Source: Ctenosaura bakeri (Eukaryota > Chordata > Lepidosauria > Squamata > Iguanidae). From it: a stretch of 64,000 nucleotides of DNA. The stretch is taken from contig CAOLHI010000655.1 in the NCBI GenBank assembly GCA_948474755.1, positions 434,001 to 498,000 of the forward strand, written 5' to 3'. The notes below the pieces were generated by a model, which saw only the letters and a list, made by a program, of their open reading frames with translations, had not been told where the DNA came from and did no database searches. This document shows positions 21,917 to 34,175 of this stretch, one piece after another. A program made the position numbers and the translations under genes. How positions within the stretch are numbered: the first letter of the stretch is position 1; each line of letters begins with the position of its first letter.

Positions 21917-24165
21917 CTTAAATGGGCCAGTTGTACTTCATTGTGCATTGAACAGTAACAACAACAGCAACAAATCTTTGTGCAGTAGCCCCCCTTCACC
22001 TTTTTGCATGGGGACAGCCAATCTCTTTCTTTCTGGTCCCATGGTGGCCACCCTGAATGATCCGTTCCAGCATCCTCTGTGTGTCAACGCTTGGCTGGGG
22101 CCACCTCAGCACCATAAAGTGCCACTACTATGGCATTCATGTTCACCACCATTTCTTTGCCATTTGGCATATTATAGCTTTTGATGAACTGAAGACTGAC
22201 TACAAGAATCTGATAGACCAGTGTAATACACATAACCCTCTTGTACTTCTGGAGAACCTTATCCATGCCTTCTTCTGTGTTATGTTTCTGTGTGCAACAC
22301 AGTCACGGTCATGCTGGGTCTCAATATGCCACTATTAGGAGGTATATGAATAGGCCTGAGATGAGTGAACCAGAACTCTTTGACCCAACAATCATAACGA
22401 ATGCAGATATTTTAGTATAATGCCAGAAGGAAGGATGGTGCAAATTAGCATTTTACCTTCTATCTGTTTTTCAAACTACCTATACAGCATGATTTCTGTT
22501 CTGGTGAGCTCTTAAATGGTGGCATGCATGCAGAAAAGCCACAAAACAAAGGATTATTTTCAAAGAATCTGGTATCAGGATTTACCTATAGAATCTGATA
22601 ACCACAGATTGAGTAGGGGGAAAATGATATTCTCTCTTCCCTACCCCAGAATGTGTCTAGACTGTAACACTCATCAAAAGACTTTTTAAAAAAAATATTA
22701 TGAGGACATATAGTTACACTAAAAATTAATGTAAAGTTTCTACTGGCTTTGGACAGTTTTGACCCTGCACTGCATAAGGAACAGACATACTTTCTACTAT
22801 AGTTGTATTAATTACTTTCCTTAGTATAATAGAGGGTTTTAATTTGTTTTGTTTACTGGACCTTGTAGTGCCTCAGTTGGGTTATGGACTTCCTTTTCAT
22901 TGTCAGCAAGTGATTTTTTTTTATTTTGTTTTTAAACAGTTCTTTTAAGGAGAGGGTGAACGGCTGTTCTTGGCATGCCTACCAGATCAAAAGTTCTTGG
23001 TGGTTGTGCATGTCATGACATGATTAAAGGAGGATTTGGCACAGTGGTTTTCTGTCACTGAGGGGATAATGTGTTCCCATTTAAAAGTAAACTCCAGGTC
23101 AAATCTCAAAGAAATTTACATTGTTTATTGGTGTTACTCTAGAAGGGAAAAGCTCCTGTTGTGAGGTATATATGGATATAAATTAATACAGTGGTAGAGT
23201 GTATCTGTTTAAGAATTCCCTACCAAAATGTAACACAAACTGCCACATAGAAAGGTGATTTTTCTAAAAAGATCACACTCTGTCATGTGAACATTGTATC
23301 AAGAAAATGTCAGAATATGCTACATTGCTTGATCCCAGTTTTTAGGCTTTCCACTTTCATGTCAATAGAGGATTGTTATTTTGAGAATTGAGTTGGTCAC
23401 AGAAATATATTAGAAACATTGTGTATTTTGTCTCCACCACTTATTTGTGTGAGTGTTTGTCTGCACAATAATTTGCCATCTGCTAGGAGATGATTTGGGG
23501 CAAAGAGCAGGAACAAAGATACAGTGAGGGTCCATACACAGAACTTTCCTTCTGTAAACTAAAGAGGATGTTTCTACATTAGACAGAAATCTCCACCAAC
23601 GCACTTGCCTGGTGTTTGGCTGATCTAGGTATTCAAAACACATCTGTTACATCTTTTTCTAAATTTGGTAAGGAAGGAAGCAGTCTAGATACCCCTTTCT
23701 CCTTCCCAGATTTTTTTTTTTAATGATGGGGAGGGGGTAGAGACCCACAAGCATTATTCTGCTTATACATCTCTGGATTGCGTTGATAACTGTTTCTTTT
23801 ATGTAAACTGTTTGAAGTTGACAGCAGTGGTAGCAAATATTTAACAGTGGCATACATTACCTAATGAATATGTGTAGCCAAGCATCTGATCATTTACTTG
23901 TTAGCAGTCTGAGAAAAGAGATGGGATGAAAGGGGAGATGAACAGCTGGCAAGGCCTAATGAGAGTTGTGGTGGTGATGGTGGTGGTGGGGAGAACTGAG
24001 AGGAAGAATGCCACCTTGATCAATATGATGTGTCAGAGGAAAAAAGCCATTCCATTCCATTGTGTATTATTATTTTATGTGAACTGTCTTGAGAATCCTT
24101 CTGGACTGAAAGGTGAAGGCAAATAGAATATGCAGACAATATATAAGGGAAATGGAGTACAGTCA
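21917..24165. other. unclassified intronic stretch
   Basis: I see nothing I can name. The sequence is AT-rich with short T and A runs (e.g. 22686-22700, 23709-23722), and the only open frames are short ones. A CAACAACAGCAACAA stretch at 21958-21974 may be the tail of a lost SINE. Confidence 0.4.
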
Positions 24166-24320
24166 AAGTGTGATATTAGGTCTGGAAAAGCCTGGCTTCA
24201 ACACTGACTTTACCATCAAGCTAACTAGCTGACTTTGGCTTACTGTTTCTCAGCCTATCCTACCTCAAAGGGTTATTTTTGAAGATAAAATGAGGATAAG
24301 CAATAATCTGCATGGTCCAT
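24165..24320 (+). mobile_element. possible MIR/CORE-like SINE
   Basis: CTGACTTTACCATCAAGC...CTGACTTTGGCTTACTG, then TTTCTCAGCCTATCCTACC and AAAATGAGGATAAGCAATAA, resemble the CORE and 3' part of MIR-type SINEs. It is diverged. Confidence 0.45.
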
Positions 24321-25078
24321 GAAGAACAGACAAAATATTTTAAAACACTTAATAGCAAATTTCTTTTTCTTGTCAATATAAGAGAAGTAAAATGTAAACT
24401 TCAATAAAAATCATATCACATGTATAGAAATGTTTCATTAGAGTTTTGTCTTACATATAAAATTTATTATTGATAAGAATAATTTGTCCTGAAACAGGTA
24501 CTCAAAGCATCATAGAGTTCTGCTATAATACAGTATAATAAAAACAATAATACAGTATAATAAAATCACAGATCCAAAAACACAGCAGGACAAAACCCAA
24601 CAAGAGCTTGCGTAATTAAAGTGCAAAACATTGCTGTAACTGTAATGATGAATATGGTTTCTTTGAGTCACACAAAAAAAATTAAAGACAGGAAAGTAAG
24701 AACCCACAAAAGGAAGAGTAACCTTTTAAGAATGTTCAGAGGTCAAGGCTGTGCTGGGAAAGCATTCCTCCACCTGCCTTACTGGCCCTTTTGAGTCATT
24801 TACAGTCTGTTTTTTTTAAAGGATGAGTCAATTGAAAAAATGAGATTTATTACTAACTAACTGTAATACCCTGCACTGTTTGAAAGAGTCAATAACCACA
24901 TTAGGAATCATTTGATTTCATGTTCTCTGGAGGATGAGTGGTTGTCTCATGTTGTTTGTCAGTCTCGGTTGCCCTTGAGAGAACATGGCTTCTCCTGATG
25001 CCTTGCTGAACACAGTACTCTGTGTTCATGATTTTTTTTAAAAAATTTCCTTAGTTACTTCATACTAACCAGTAGCAC

Positions 25079-25330
25079 TTTGTTGCTGTTACATGCCTTC
25101 AAACCACCTCTGAGTTACAGTGACCCTGTCCTGAGTTTTTTTCCTTTTCTTTTCTTTCTTTCTTTCTTTTTTTTTGCAAACATTGTTCTGAGGAAGTTTG
25201 CCATTGTCCCTCTTTTAGATGGAAAGAGTGGGGCTTTCCGAGCATCACCCATTGGATTGCCATGGCTGAGCCGGGATTTGAACCCTGGTCTCTCGGAATC
25301 TTAGTCAAACAGCCAGTCATGCTGGCTCTA
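25079..25330 (-). mobile_element. Sauria-type SINE, minus strand, with T/C-rich insertion
   Basis: TTGTTGCTGTTACATGCCTTC and GTTACAGTGACCCTGTCC are the tail. A CTTT-rich run (25141-25176) interrupts it. Then TTGTTCTGAGGAAGTTTGCC, ATGGCTGAGCCGGGATTTG and AACCCTGGTCTCTCGGA reach the head, ending in GCTGGCTCT. Confidence 0.85.
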
Positions 25331-27104
25331 ACATTGGACTATAATTCTAGAACTGTTGGATCTATTCTGGCAAAGAAGATGTAAATTTATTAATAAATGG
25401 TCAGATTCATTTCTATAATAGTTCTTACAATTTACATGATCACATTCTGAGGATAATCAATTTTACTGATAAGGCCAATTTTTAAAAAGTACCTGTATTA
25501 TTGCCTACTGATGATGACAGCTTTTGAAGAAAGAAAGTTTTTCATGCAATACGTTGTGGAACAAGTAAGTCTTCAGCATTGTTTTATGAATGGATTGGAC
25601 TTGCTTCTCCACACTCTTAGAGAGAACTGAGATCCAGTGGATGCTTAGTGCTAGAGAGAGTGGATGAGGTGATTATTTTTTTATTTTACCTCTCCCTGTA
25701 TTACCTCTCACATGGTTGTAGAAATTTCTAGCCTTCTGGAAAACATTTTCAGGAAACACTGGAGATTGTGGGAGGAAAGTGGAACTGGCAAAAATCACCT
25801 TCCTTCTACAGCAAGGTCAGAATTCTGCTGAGTGCAAGTCTAGATTTAACCCCATTATTCTACATACATAACCTAATCTTCCTGCAGAAACCCAGAGCTG
25901 CTTAACTGAGAATCCCAGGAAATCTACCAGCACTGAGAGATCTCCTGAGACTGTTACTATTGTTGCGGTCATTGGCAGCATCATTATAATTATATTGTAA
26001 TCCTTACAAGAAATGAGTGAATAATCAACAGGCAAGAGGTCAACTATAAAGCATTGCACTCAGTGGTTATAAGTGGTCACGAATAAATTGATGCATTCCT
26101 TTTTTTTGTTGTTAAATAGCTTCTTTCTCCCACATATATTCTCATACCTATAGTGAGAAGTTACCTACATGAATTCTCACCAGAACCATGAGATCACCTG
26201 GTGGCTGGAGACAAGCCCATAGTCTCTCTACCTAAGCACCGTCCTGCTCAACCATATAGGAAAATAATACTTATCTAACTTGTAGGGAGTTGCAAGATTT
26301 ACAGAGGGACTGGAAATGAAACACATGACTCTATAAGTGAGAAGGAGCGGAAGGAGCAAAATGAAGAAAAATATATCTGAAATTAAAAGCTGAAAGCTGA
26401 ATGGGCATTATAGATGTTGAATTAGTATCTACACTTTCTCAGGATTAGGACTGGAAAGAATATGGCTTTCATTCTTGCTTGTTGTATATGTTACTTATAC
26501 CTGATGGCAATAGCACGTTAACTATCAGAGTGTTCTAAACCCTCCACTTGATTCAGTTTTACCATGATTAGATATAATAAAAATCCTATCAGTATGGGAA
26601 GTGGTGGTAGTGATAATCTACCCTTGAAATGTTTTTGAAAAATATTGATGAATTGAGTTGAAAATGACATTTTTTGAAGTTTTGCCATGAATATTTAATT
26701 AAAATTAAATTCTGTCTGCCGCTACTTTGAGGTAAATAGCTAGATAGATTTTCAAGAAATTTGACGGGGAAATTTGAGATAAGTCTGATGTAGCGTTTTG
26801 CTGTGTGGCATACACAAATGCCACTTAGGAAGGAATTATAGTTTTGTTGAACATTACACAATTCTCAGTTCAAAAAAGAGTGCTACCTTTATTGGCCAAC
26901 CAAAATGTAGGAAAACAAAACAAAACAAAACACAAAGCTTCACTGGCTTCTTCAACAGGCAGAGATGTTAAAAATCATAGAAAACAAAAGAGACTGTTAC
27001 CATCACAGGTAATTTCACAGATGGAAAGTTTTGCTTTTTGTAAGACTATCATCTTCCAATAAAAGCAATGTTGGAAGTATTTTGTGTATAATATTCAAAA
27101 TAAA

Positions 27105-27240
27105 TTCCTTCTTGTTGGCTATGCTTTTAGGATGACCCTATATATGCTTACCTGGAAGTATGTCCCATTAAATTTATTGAGGCTTAATTCTGAATAGGCT
27201 TGCATAGGGTTGTACTGTTCTTTGCACTCTGTTTCCATAC
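27105..27240. repeat. unclassified interspersed repeat
   Basis: AAGTATGTCCCATTAAATTTATTGAGGC, TTAATTCTGAATAGGCTTGC and ATAGGGTTGTACTGT resemble a common squamate repeat. A piece of the same type (AAGTAAGGCCCATTAAGTTC) occurs at about 5989-6008. I cannot name its class from sequence. Confidence 0.45.
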
Positions 27241-27784
27241 ACTGCAATTCTCTGTGTGTCTGATTAGAAGTAAAATCTCACTGAAATTTCCTTCTGGTTA
27301 CTATTTAGTAAGTGGGTGTGGTAAAGGAGTGTATCCTTAAACAAAATTATTATTTCTGTTTCTCATATGCATTTGAGTGCCATGGAATGATATAGTTTTT
27401 CATTTATGTATTTATTGCAAAAACTAAAAGGATATTAAAATTCACTGATATTATATAAAAATCTGAGAGAAGTCATCCACACTGTTTCACATATTGGTTC
27501 TATTAGCTCATATAGCTTGCCTACCATAGAAGAAACAAGGTTCCAACCACTGGAAGGTACTTTCTGTCCATCTACTCAGCACCCTTTTCTTCCTTATGGA
27601 GCTACCTGAATATATTAGAGGGGATCTTCAGAAATTATTATCTATTCTAATAATATCTGTAAGTGGACAAGAGAATGACCAAAATTATTGCTTTCGTTAC
27701 ATGAACGAAAGACACCTGTGATATTGTACACATTTTTCAGAAAGTCTCCATCTAAAATGATATGTAAGTCTTTGATGGCTCTCT

Positions 27785-29880
27785 TTCTTTTTTATGTATA
27801 AAGAAGATACTGTATGAAGGGAGACCAAGTGTTTCATAATTCATTACCTTTGTCTATGTTTTCTGCTACTCTAGTAATACTTAACTTTTCCATCAATATG
27901 ATCTCCCAGATTTTATTCCACCAGAATTCTGTATTGACATTTTCCAAATATTTCCACTTTTTACTAATTACTCTTCCAGCTGCATATACAAAGAATGTAA
28001 TTAATTTTTTATGTTGTAGGTTTTTGTTTGCTCTAGTGAATAGTGACTATAGCAGTAATTTCCCACAAAATGTTATATTTTGTTTTCTAATTTTTGTCAT
28101 TCTTATCATCACATTTCCCTAGGATTTCTGAACTGCAGGACATTCTAAACAAAGGTGAACATAAGCCCCTTTTTGTCCACATTTCCTCAAACAACAAGAA
28201 GAAACACTTTTATTTATTTTCTGTAATTTCACAGAATGCCATCTGTGAAGCAGTTTTAGTGTATTTTCCTTTATTAATCCTGAGATGGATTTCAGGACAG
28301 GAGATATGAGCTTGTGTTCATTCCTTCTCAGTTGTGGGTGATCCAGTATTAGTTCCCCATAGAATCAGGTAATTGTCAGTCTGCCAAATTTTTCTGTTAT
28401 AAACCCTTCAATATGGTTTTGCTATTAAACCACTATGATATTTTTCCTCATGATAACATATATGTTCAAAGAATGTTAAAAATCTCACAGTATCTACATC
28501 TGGTACAATGTCTTTAACTAAAGGCATATTGTATCTATACCCAAGTGGTACTTAAGTTTTGTACTTTGTCAACTGTTTGCTCTTTTATGATTAATTTGTT
28601 GGAACTATTCAAACCACTCTCTGATAATATGCACACTGAAGTCCATTGCTTAAAATAGATGAGGTTTTCAGATCTATTGATTTGTGGCAACATTAGGGGT
28701 TTTAATGGAAACAGAGGGGGAGCTAGAATCTTGGACCACTTATTCCATGTTTTCACTGATTCTCTTAAGAAGGGCTTCTTGTATTTTTAGAGCTACCTCT
28801 TGTTTATCTTTTTGAAAGGAATACTTGCGTCTGTGAGATCCTTCCTTTTCAGTTCCATCTCTACCCACTTATTTTGACCTTTAATAAGTTTTGTAAATTG
28901 AGCAACTTGGAAAACATTGTAATAGTAATGATTATATGGTATTACCAGATCGCCTCTTTTCACTAAGTTATATTTAGCTGTTTTTTTTTAAATCTAAGTT
29001 TTTCCCTATTTGTTATAAAATTATCAGTCATTTTTTGAAGTGTACTTATCCTCTTTATATCTAGTTAACGTTGCGATTGTTTGAATTAAAAAATATATAT
29101 TTGGAGTAACAAACATCATTAGACGTGCTATTTTACCCAAGAGGGACAATTTAAGAAAAGGCCAAGTTTTAATTTTCTCCTCAAGCTATTTCATTAGAGA
29201 ATTATAATTTCTAAGAATAAACTGAGAGACTTGATGGGCATAGCATTCATCTGATAGTTTTTGCCATGAAGATTGTTTTTCTATACTATTTTTCAGACAA
29301 AGTAGCTGTGATTTTTTAATAACTGATTTGTAGGCCTGTGCATGTTCCAAAATATTTTAATAGTCATTTTAATTCAGGAATTCTTTCTTCTGTGTTTTGT
29401 AGATACAATAAGATGTCATCTCTGTACAAGTTGTGTGTTGTTCTCCTTTGACGTTAATTCCTCTGATGTTTTCATTTTGATTAGTCAGGTCTGCTGAAGG
29501 CTCCACTGCTGTAGCAAATAGCAAAGGGGATAGCAGACATCCTTGGCTTGTCTACCTTGTTAAAGATATTGGTTTGGAATCAATGTTATTAATATTAATT
29601 AAGACTGTTGAATTTTTTTACAGTCTCAATATCAATGAAATAAAACTGGAGCCAAATTGCATGTTTTGTAGTAATCCAAAAATATAATCCCACTCAACCC
29701 GATCAAAAACTTTTAAGGCATTTAGTTATAGTTGGGGCATTGATGTGTTATGTTACTGTGGTAAATCAATTTATTGTTCTTCTTACTGCATCTGATATAT
29801 GGCTTTCTGGCATAAAAATCAATTTGATCTTATGAAATATAGTTTGTTATGAAAAAGTTTATTCTCCTGGACAAGACTAA
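27785..29880 (-). mobile_element. L1 LINE, ORF2 reverse transcriptase to C-terminus, minus strand, degenerate
   Basis: Read on the minus strand from 29880 down, translation gives KVFDRVEWDYIF (about 29680-29715) and QGCLLSPLLFAIAVEPL (about 29495-29555), both L1 reverse transcriptase motifs. It continues with LMLPQINRSENLIYFKQW (about 28620-28690, thumb) and HRWHSVKLQKINK...KCGQKGAYVHLC (about 28140-28260, C-terminal Cys/His segment). Many stops and shifts show that it is dead. It is 5'-truncated and ends about 175 bp upstream of SORCS2 exon 2, antisense to the gene. Confidence 0.85.
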
Positions 29881-30055
29881 GCAATCAAATAGTTTGTAAT
29901 GAAACACAAAGTGGACACTAAAGCAAAAGATAAATATAACCCTAAGAGCTCAAACATATTGAGTCTTAATAGTACATTTCATTGTAAGATGCTGTACATT
30001 ATTGTGGTTGTCTGGCGTGCATAGCTTAGTTCTCTTTTTCATCTATTTTCTTTAG

Positions 30056-30123
30056 GTTATTCTGATCCTCACCAAGTATTACCACTCTGATATGGGCAAA
30101 GTATTGGAGAGTTCTTTGTGGAG
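30056..30123 (+). CDS. SORCS2: SORCS2 exon 2: start of the VPS10 beta-propeller
   Basis: A 68-nt exon that continues exon 1 in phase 0. It encodes VILILTKYYHSDMGK followed by VLESSLW and the first two bases of an arginine codon (phase 2 end). Joined to exon 1 it gives NSS-VILILTKYYH, which matches SORCS2. SORCS1 and SORCS3 have LYD(Y/F)NLG where this has YYHSDMG, so the paralogue assignment rests mainly here. The acceptor is a T/C-rich tract ending TTTCTTTAG and the donor is AG|GTATGT. Length and phase equal the second exon known for SORCS genes, as far as I recall. No in-frame stop. Confidence 0.95.
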
Positions 30124-32306
30124 GTATGTTTATTGATAAAAATGTCTGTTCCTTGCTTGAATGTGAAGAGGTTTGGGACTAACTCATGGTTCTTTTGAAA
30201 CTCTGCAGGATACAACCAATATATGGTTGCCTATTTTCATAGAAGATGCTGTAGGGTTGTGGTTTTTGTTGTTGTTCTAACAAGTAACTGTTGAATGAAT
30301 AAAAACCTGAAAGAGGTTTTAAAGCTTCAGGTCAAAGGATGCAACTTGCTCAAGAATTGGCAGAAACTATGGGATGTTATGATGATTGTTGCACTTTCTA
30401 TCTGCAATATTTTGGCTTATTGACCAATGCATTGAATCTTGATTTCAGCATACTTTTCATGTTATCCAGGGATTGTATACAAAATACCTGTCTGTTTTTA
30501 AGATCTACTGAGTTTGTTGGGTGTCAATAGAATGAATTGCTTTTCTGATCTCACATATAGTAAAAAACAAGCAAAAAGTTCGAAGGGTCTTCCTTTAATG
30601 TGGGTAGTCCAGAATAACCACCAAGGGGTAAAGGCTATTATTCTGAATAAAGACACCATACCAAAGTGTAATCCTTTTCTATTGATGGTTTCACAAGTTT
30701 TTATGGAAATTGTAAAGAATACATTGAACCTGGATGGCACCAATAAACTGAGGATTTATTGGATGATTCTGTCGTTTTTAAACTGATTTATATATCACAG
30801 AAAATTCAATGGGGGTGAATGTGGTGTTACTGGAGGAAGATATTTAGCTCTTTTCTATGTAGTATATGCTTTACAATTTCTGTCTTATTTGTTTTTCCTC
30901 ACAATAAACAGTAACTTCTCATGGGGCACACTCTTTTGGGAATTTAAATCTGAGCCTAATGAGAATTAGGGCAGCAGGGAGGAAACAAACACACATTTCT
31001 TTGGAAGAATGTACCAGATGCTTTCTGACTGAGAGCCAGTTCACCTGTTCAGTGATTGGAAATAATGAAAGTGCAATGGATCATGTTTCCAAGCTCGTAT
31101 GGACAGAACTAAGTCATGATGCTTATGAGACTTGTGAAAACCTAAATGTTATATTGCTGTTCTTTCTTTCTGTTACGTAGGAATTTTTATATTAGGAAGA
31201 GGGAAACTGTTTGATACTGATATAGATGTTGTTTGTTTGGAAGAATGAGTATTGGCTTTGTATCTTGTATTTAAATTTTCACCATTTTCCCTTCCACTTT
31301 CTCTTGTTTCCATCTTGTGCTCTTGTGAAATGTGGCCCCTTGGGTGTACTATGTTTCTCCTAGTGCAGTTTATTCCTGTACTGGCCCAGCCTTTGTGCAG
31401 TCCTGTTCTCCTGCAATGTGCTTATTCTGGGACAGTCCAGTGTTGTCTCTAGGTAAAACTGGTTGTTTTTTTTTGAGATAACTTACCTTTCTAGTGGAAG
31501 AGTTGCCATTGTATAGTCATATAGTCTTCTGAGAGAGCACCATCCATCCCTTCCTGTTACTTCTTCATGCTTTCTTCACTCATTTGCATCAGCTGAATAA
31601 AATAGAAAAATTATAACAAAAATTGTAAGACACAACAGGAGCATGAACAGATATAATACAAGTGAAAAATCACATACTTAAGAGACCTGATAAAAGGGAA
31701 AAAAAGTTTTCATGTGACATGGAAAATGGTAAACTTGTTACAGGGTAAACTTTAGAGAGAATTCTAGAACACAGAGAGAATTCTAGAACAATCTCCAAAG
31801 AGAAGGTCCTGCCTCAGTCATAATCTGCTTTGCCTCCAGTGGAGCAATCTAGTGAAAATATTTTTAAGGCATATTACATTCATGGGCAAGCATGTGTGTG
31901 TGTGGTGGGGGGAGAGAGAGAGTTGTGGAGTTACCTGGATCATCACCATTTCGGGTTCTCACATGACACTGTCTCAAACAGATTCTTTTCAGATAATTAT
32001 TTTCCAGATCAATATTACTTCCATTTTATCTGGGCACAGAATTGTAGGTTTGGGGCCGTTGTTTAATCCATTAAACATTATTGCCTGTGAACAGTGCACC
32101 ATTAACAAAGTTTGAGCCAAAACACATGTTATAAATACACAGATTTGAAGACATTTTCATCTTCCATCTTTAATGTGCAATTGCATCTATGTTGACAGGA
32201 CACCTACAAATATTCTCTTTGTGGCTGTTTTGTCTTTAAAATGTTAACATTCTAAAAATCCTGAAATGATACAGGTAGTAGCAAAAGCACATGGTATTAG
32301 GAGAAT

Positions 32307-32772
32307 ATGGTATAGGAAGTATGCCGGCATATAAGATGCACTTTCTTCCCTCACTCGCCACCTCCTGTCCCCTCTGCATTCACTCACCAACCCTGTGCAG
32401 CTCCCTGTGCTCGCTCGCCACCCCCAGGCATCTCCTTGCACTTACTCTCTATCCCCACACACCTCTCTGCACTCTGCCACCTCCCCCCACACCTGCTCAC
32501 CATCTCCTCCATTCCTCTGCACCCAGTCACTATTTTCTGTATAGAAGATGCTGTTTAGGGTGTCAGAAAATGTGAATTTAGCACAGAGTAAGTACTGAAA
32601 ATTGCTGCACTAACTCATTGCTGCTTTGAAAATGAAATTGGAGATCTCTCTGTGGAGGCAGAAATGATAGGAATCAGGGATAGGGTACTAAAATTTTTTT
32701 TCCTAAAGAATGCAATCTGAAAATAGGATGTGTCTTAGACACTGGTGTGTCTAATACGCCAGCAAATATGGT
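32307..32772. mobile_element. non-autonomous DNA transposon with a C-rich minisatellite core
   Basis: The left end TATGGTATAGGAAGTATGCCGGCATATAAGATGCAC is mirrored by the right end GGTGTGTCTAATACGCCAGC followed by AAATATGGTATA, giving inverted termini of about 35 bp with mismatches. No coding frame. The interior holds a degenerate tandem array at 32345-32525. I cannot name the superfamily; the exact edges are uncertain by a few bases. Confidence 0.6.
32345..32525. repeat. degenerate ~30-bp minisatellite
   Basis: About six units of the type CACTCGCCACC(T/C)CC...CTCTGCA(C/T)T follow one another with substitutions and small length changes. It is strongly C-rich on the + strand. Confidence 0.65.
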
Positions 32773-32875
32773 ATATTGTGGGACCCCTGGAGGGAGTCAG
32801 GGGTCTTTCTGTGTCAAATGGTGGCATTTGACACAGAAAAACTCCTTGATTGCCTTCATGGGGCCCCACAATATA
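32772..32875. repeat. 104-bp imperfect hairpin with perfect 15-bp inner stem
   Basis: Outer arms TATATTGTGGGACCCC (32772-32787) and GGGGCCCCACAATATA (32860-32875) pair with one mismatch. Inner arms TTTCTGTGTCAAATG (32806-32820) and CATTTGACACAGAAA (32825-32839) pair perfectly around a GTGG loop. The spacers between are also roughly complementary, so the whole block folds as one hairpin. Confidence 0.9.
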
Positions 32876-32902
32876 CATACCCATGGCTTCCATGTTAGTG
32901 GG

Positions 32903-33036
32903 GTAGTGAATCCACTCCAGGTTTTATCTGGAACTTTAAAAGAGCTATCCTAGGTGCTGAATTTTATCCCCCAAGTATGTTCAGAACCTTGGATAGTTCC
33001 TTTAAAATCTGGATTAAAATCCAAATTGGATTCACT
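32903..33036. mobile_element. palindromic MITE-like repeat
   Basis: GTGAATCCACTCCAGGTTTTATCTGG...TTTAAAAGAGCTATCC is mirrored by GGATAGTTCCTTTAAAATCTGG...CAAATTGGATTCAC. A diverged relative lies at about 230-430. It is non-coding; no clear duplication was identified. Confidence 0.6.
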
Positions 33037-33999
33037 GCCTTACTGATATAAGAGTCACTCACCGTTAACTGACCTATGTCAAGAAGGAATTACAGGATAT
33101 CAAGTGATATCGAGCGATTTGGAAAACACTCTCTGCCCTTAGAACAGGAGAGTAGCCTGTGGGCAGCGAGTGGTCCCTGGACCACTCTTTTGTAGCCTCA
33201 GAAAACCCCTGTCAGACTCTCAAAACTGTATACAACTACCCAATTTTAAAAAAAAGACATGATATTTAGGTGATTTCTGCCTGAAAACCACTCAGAAATT
33301 TCCCAAACACGTTAAAATACATGAGAACATCCCACCTATTCCGATAGCTACCAAATACCCCTGTTTTTGTCCCTCTCAAAAGTAGCAACTGGAATTGATT
33401 TGATGTTACTTCCAGTCACCATTTTGAGAGGGATTTTAAAGAAAAATGGAAGTATTTTGGTTCATTGGGAAAGATGCATTGGAGTCTGGGCTTCTGGCCC
33501 CTGTGCAGTTGCCTTAGGGTAAAAAAGAGGATTTAAAATATTTTAATTGCATTATTATTTTTCTCCAAACTTTAAAGTGCATGGATTACACAGCAGTTTC
33601 AATGGTGGCTTGCAATGTGTAGTGTGGCTTTCTTCAAAAGTGTTCCCAGGCTCTCAGTAGATGGCAGAATTGATGTTAGCCCTATTCAAGATGATGCCAT
33701 GGTGATAAACTGGTGTTGGAAGCTGAGAGACCTAAAGGAAACAAAACCTAAGTGTTCCGTTAAGCTTCTGTTGATTTAGCCAGCTGCAATTAAATGCTAT
33801 GGCGATAAGCAAATGAAAAAGGCCACAGATTTAAAAAAAAGCTTGGAAGGCCTGGGGAAATTGTTAAAGGTATGGGTAACACCGTGTTCTTCTGTGCAAT
33901 TAAAAATCAACTGCCAAAATAAAACCGGGTTTTAAAAAATGTATCCAATGTAAATCTGTACTGAAATATAGCCTTAATGATCATTTGTAAGCAGGATGA

Positions 34000-34175
34000 A
34001 ACATAGGAAGCAGCCTTACACTGATTCAGAACGTTGGTTCTTACAACAAAGTGTTGTTAACTCTTCAACTCTTCAGGGTTTCAGGCCGGGTTCCCTTTTA
34101 CCATTACTGGAGAAACCAGGGATTGATCCTGAGGCCTTGTGCATACAGAGGATGTGTGCTGTCTCTGCCCACTGA
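34000..34175 (+). mobile_element. unclassified interspersed repeat (SINE-like)
   Basis: AGGAAGCAGCCTTACACTGATTCAG, GGTTTCAGGCCGGGTTCCC, GGAGAAACCAGGGATTGATCC and GCATACAGAGGATGTGTGCTG. A second fragment of the same repeat is at about 58195-58310 (CTGGTAGCAGTTCTCTGGG, CAGTCTATCTGGAGATG). I recognise the family as common in squamates but cannot name it safely. Confidence 0.5.

Larger units (their letters stand above)
2583..30055 (+). other. SORCS2: SORCS2 intron 1 (27,473 bp)
   Basis: Bounded by the donor GTAAGT at 2583 and the acceptor TTCTTTAG at 30048-30055, preceded by a pyrimidine-rich tract. The exons on either side join in phase 0. The content is interspersed repeats, annotated separately, within AT-rich sequence. 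Stretches where I recognise nothing are about 2960-4880, 9860-13280, 14820-16270, 21920-24170 and 25330-27100, apart from simple repeats. Confidence 0.9.
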
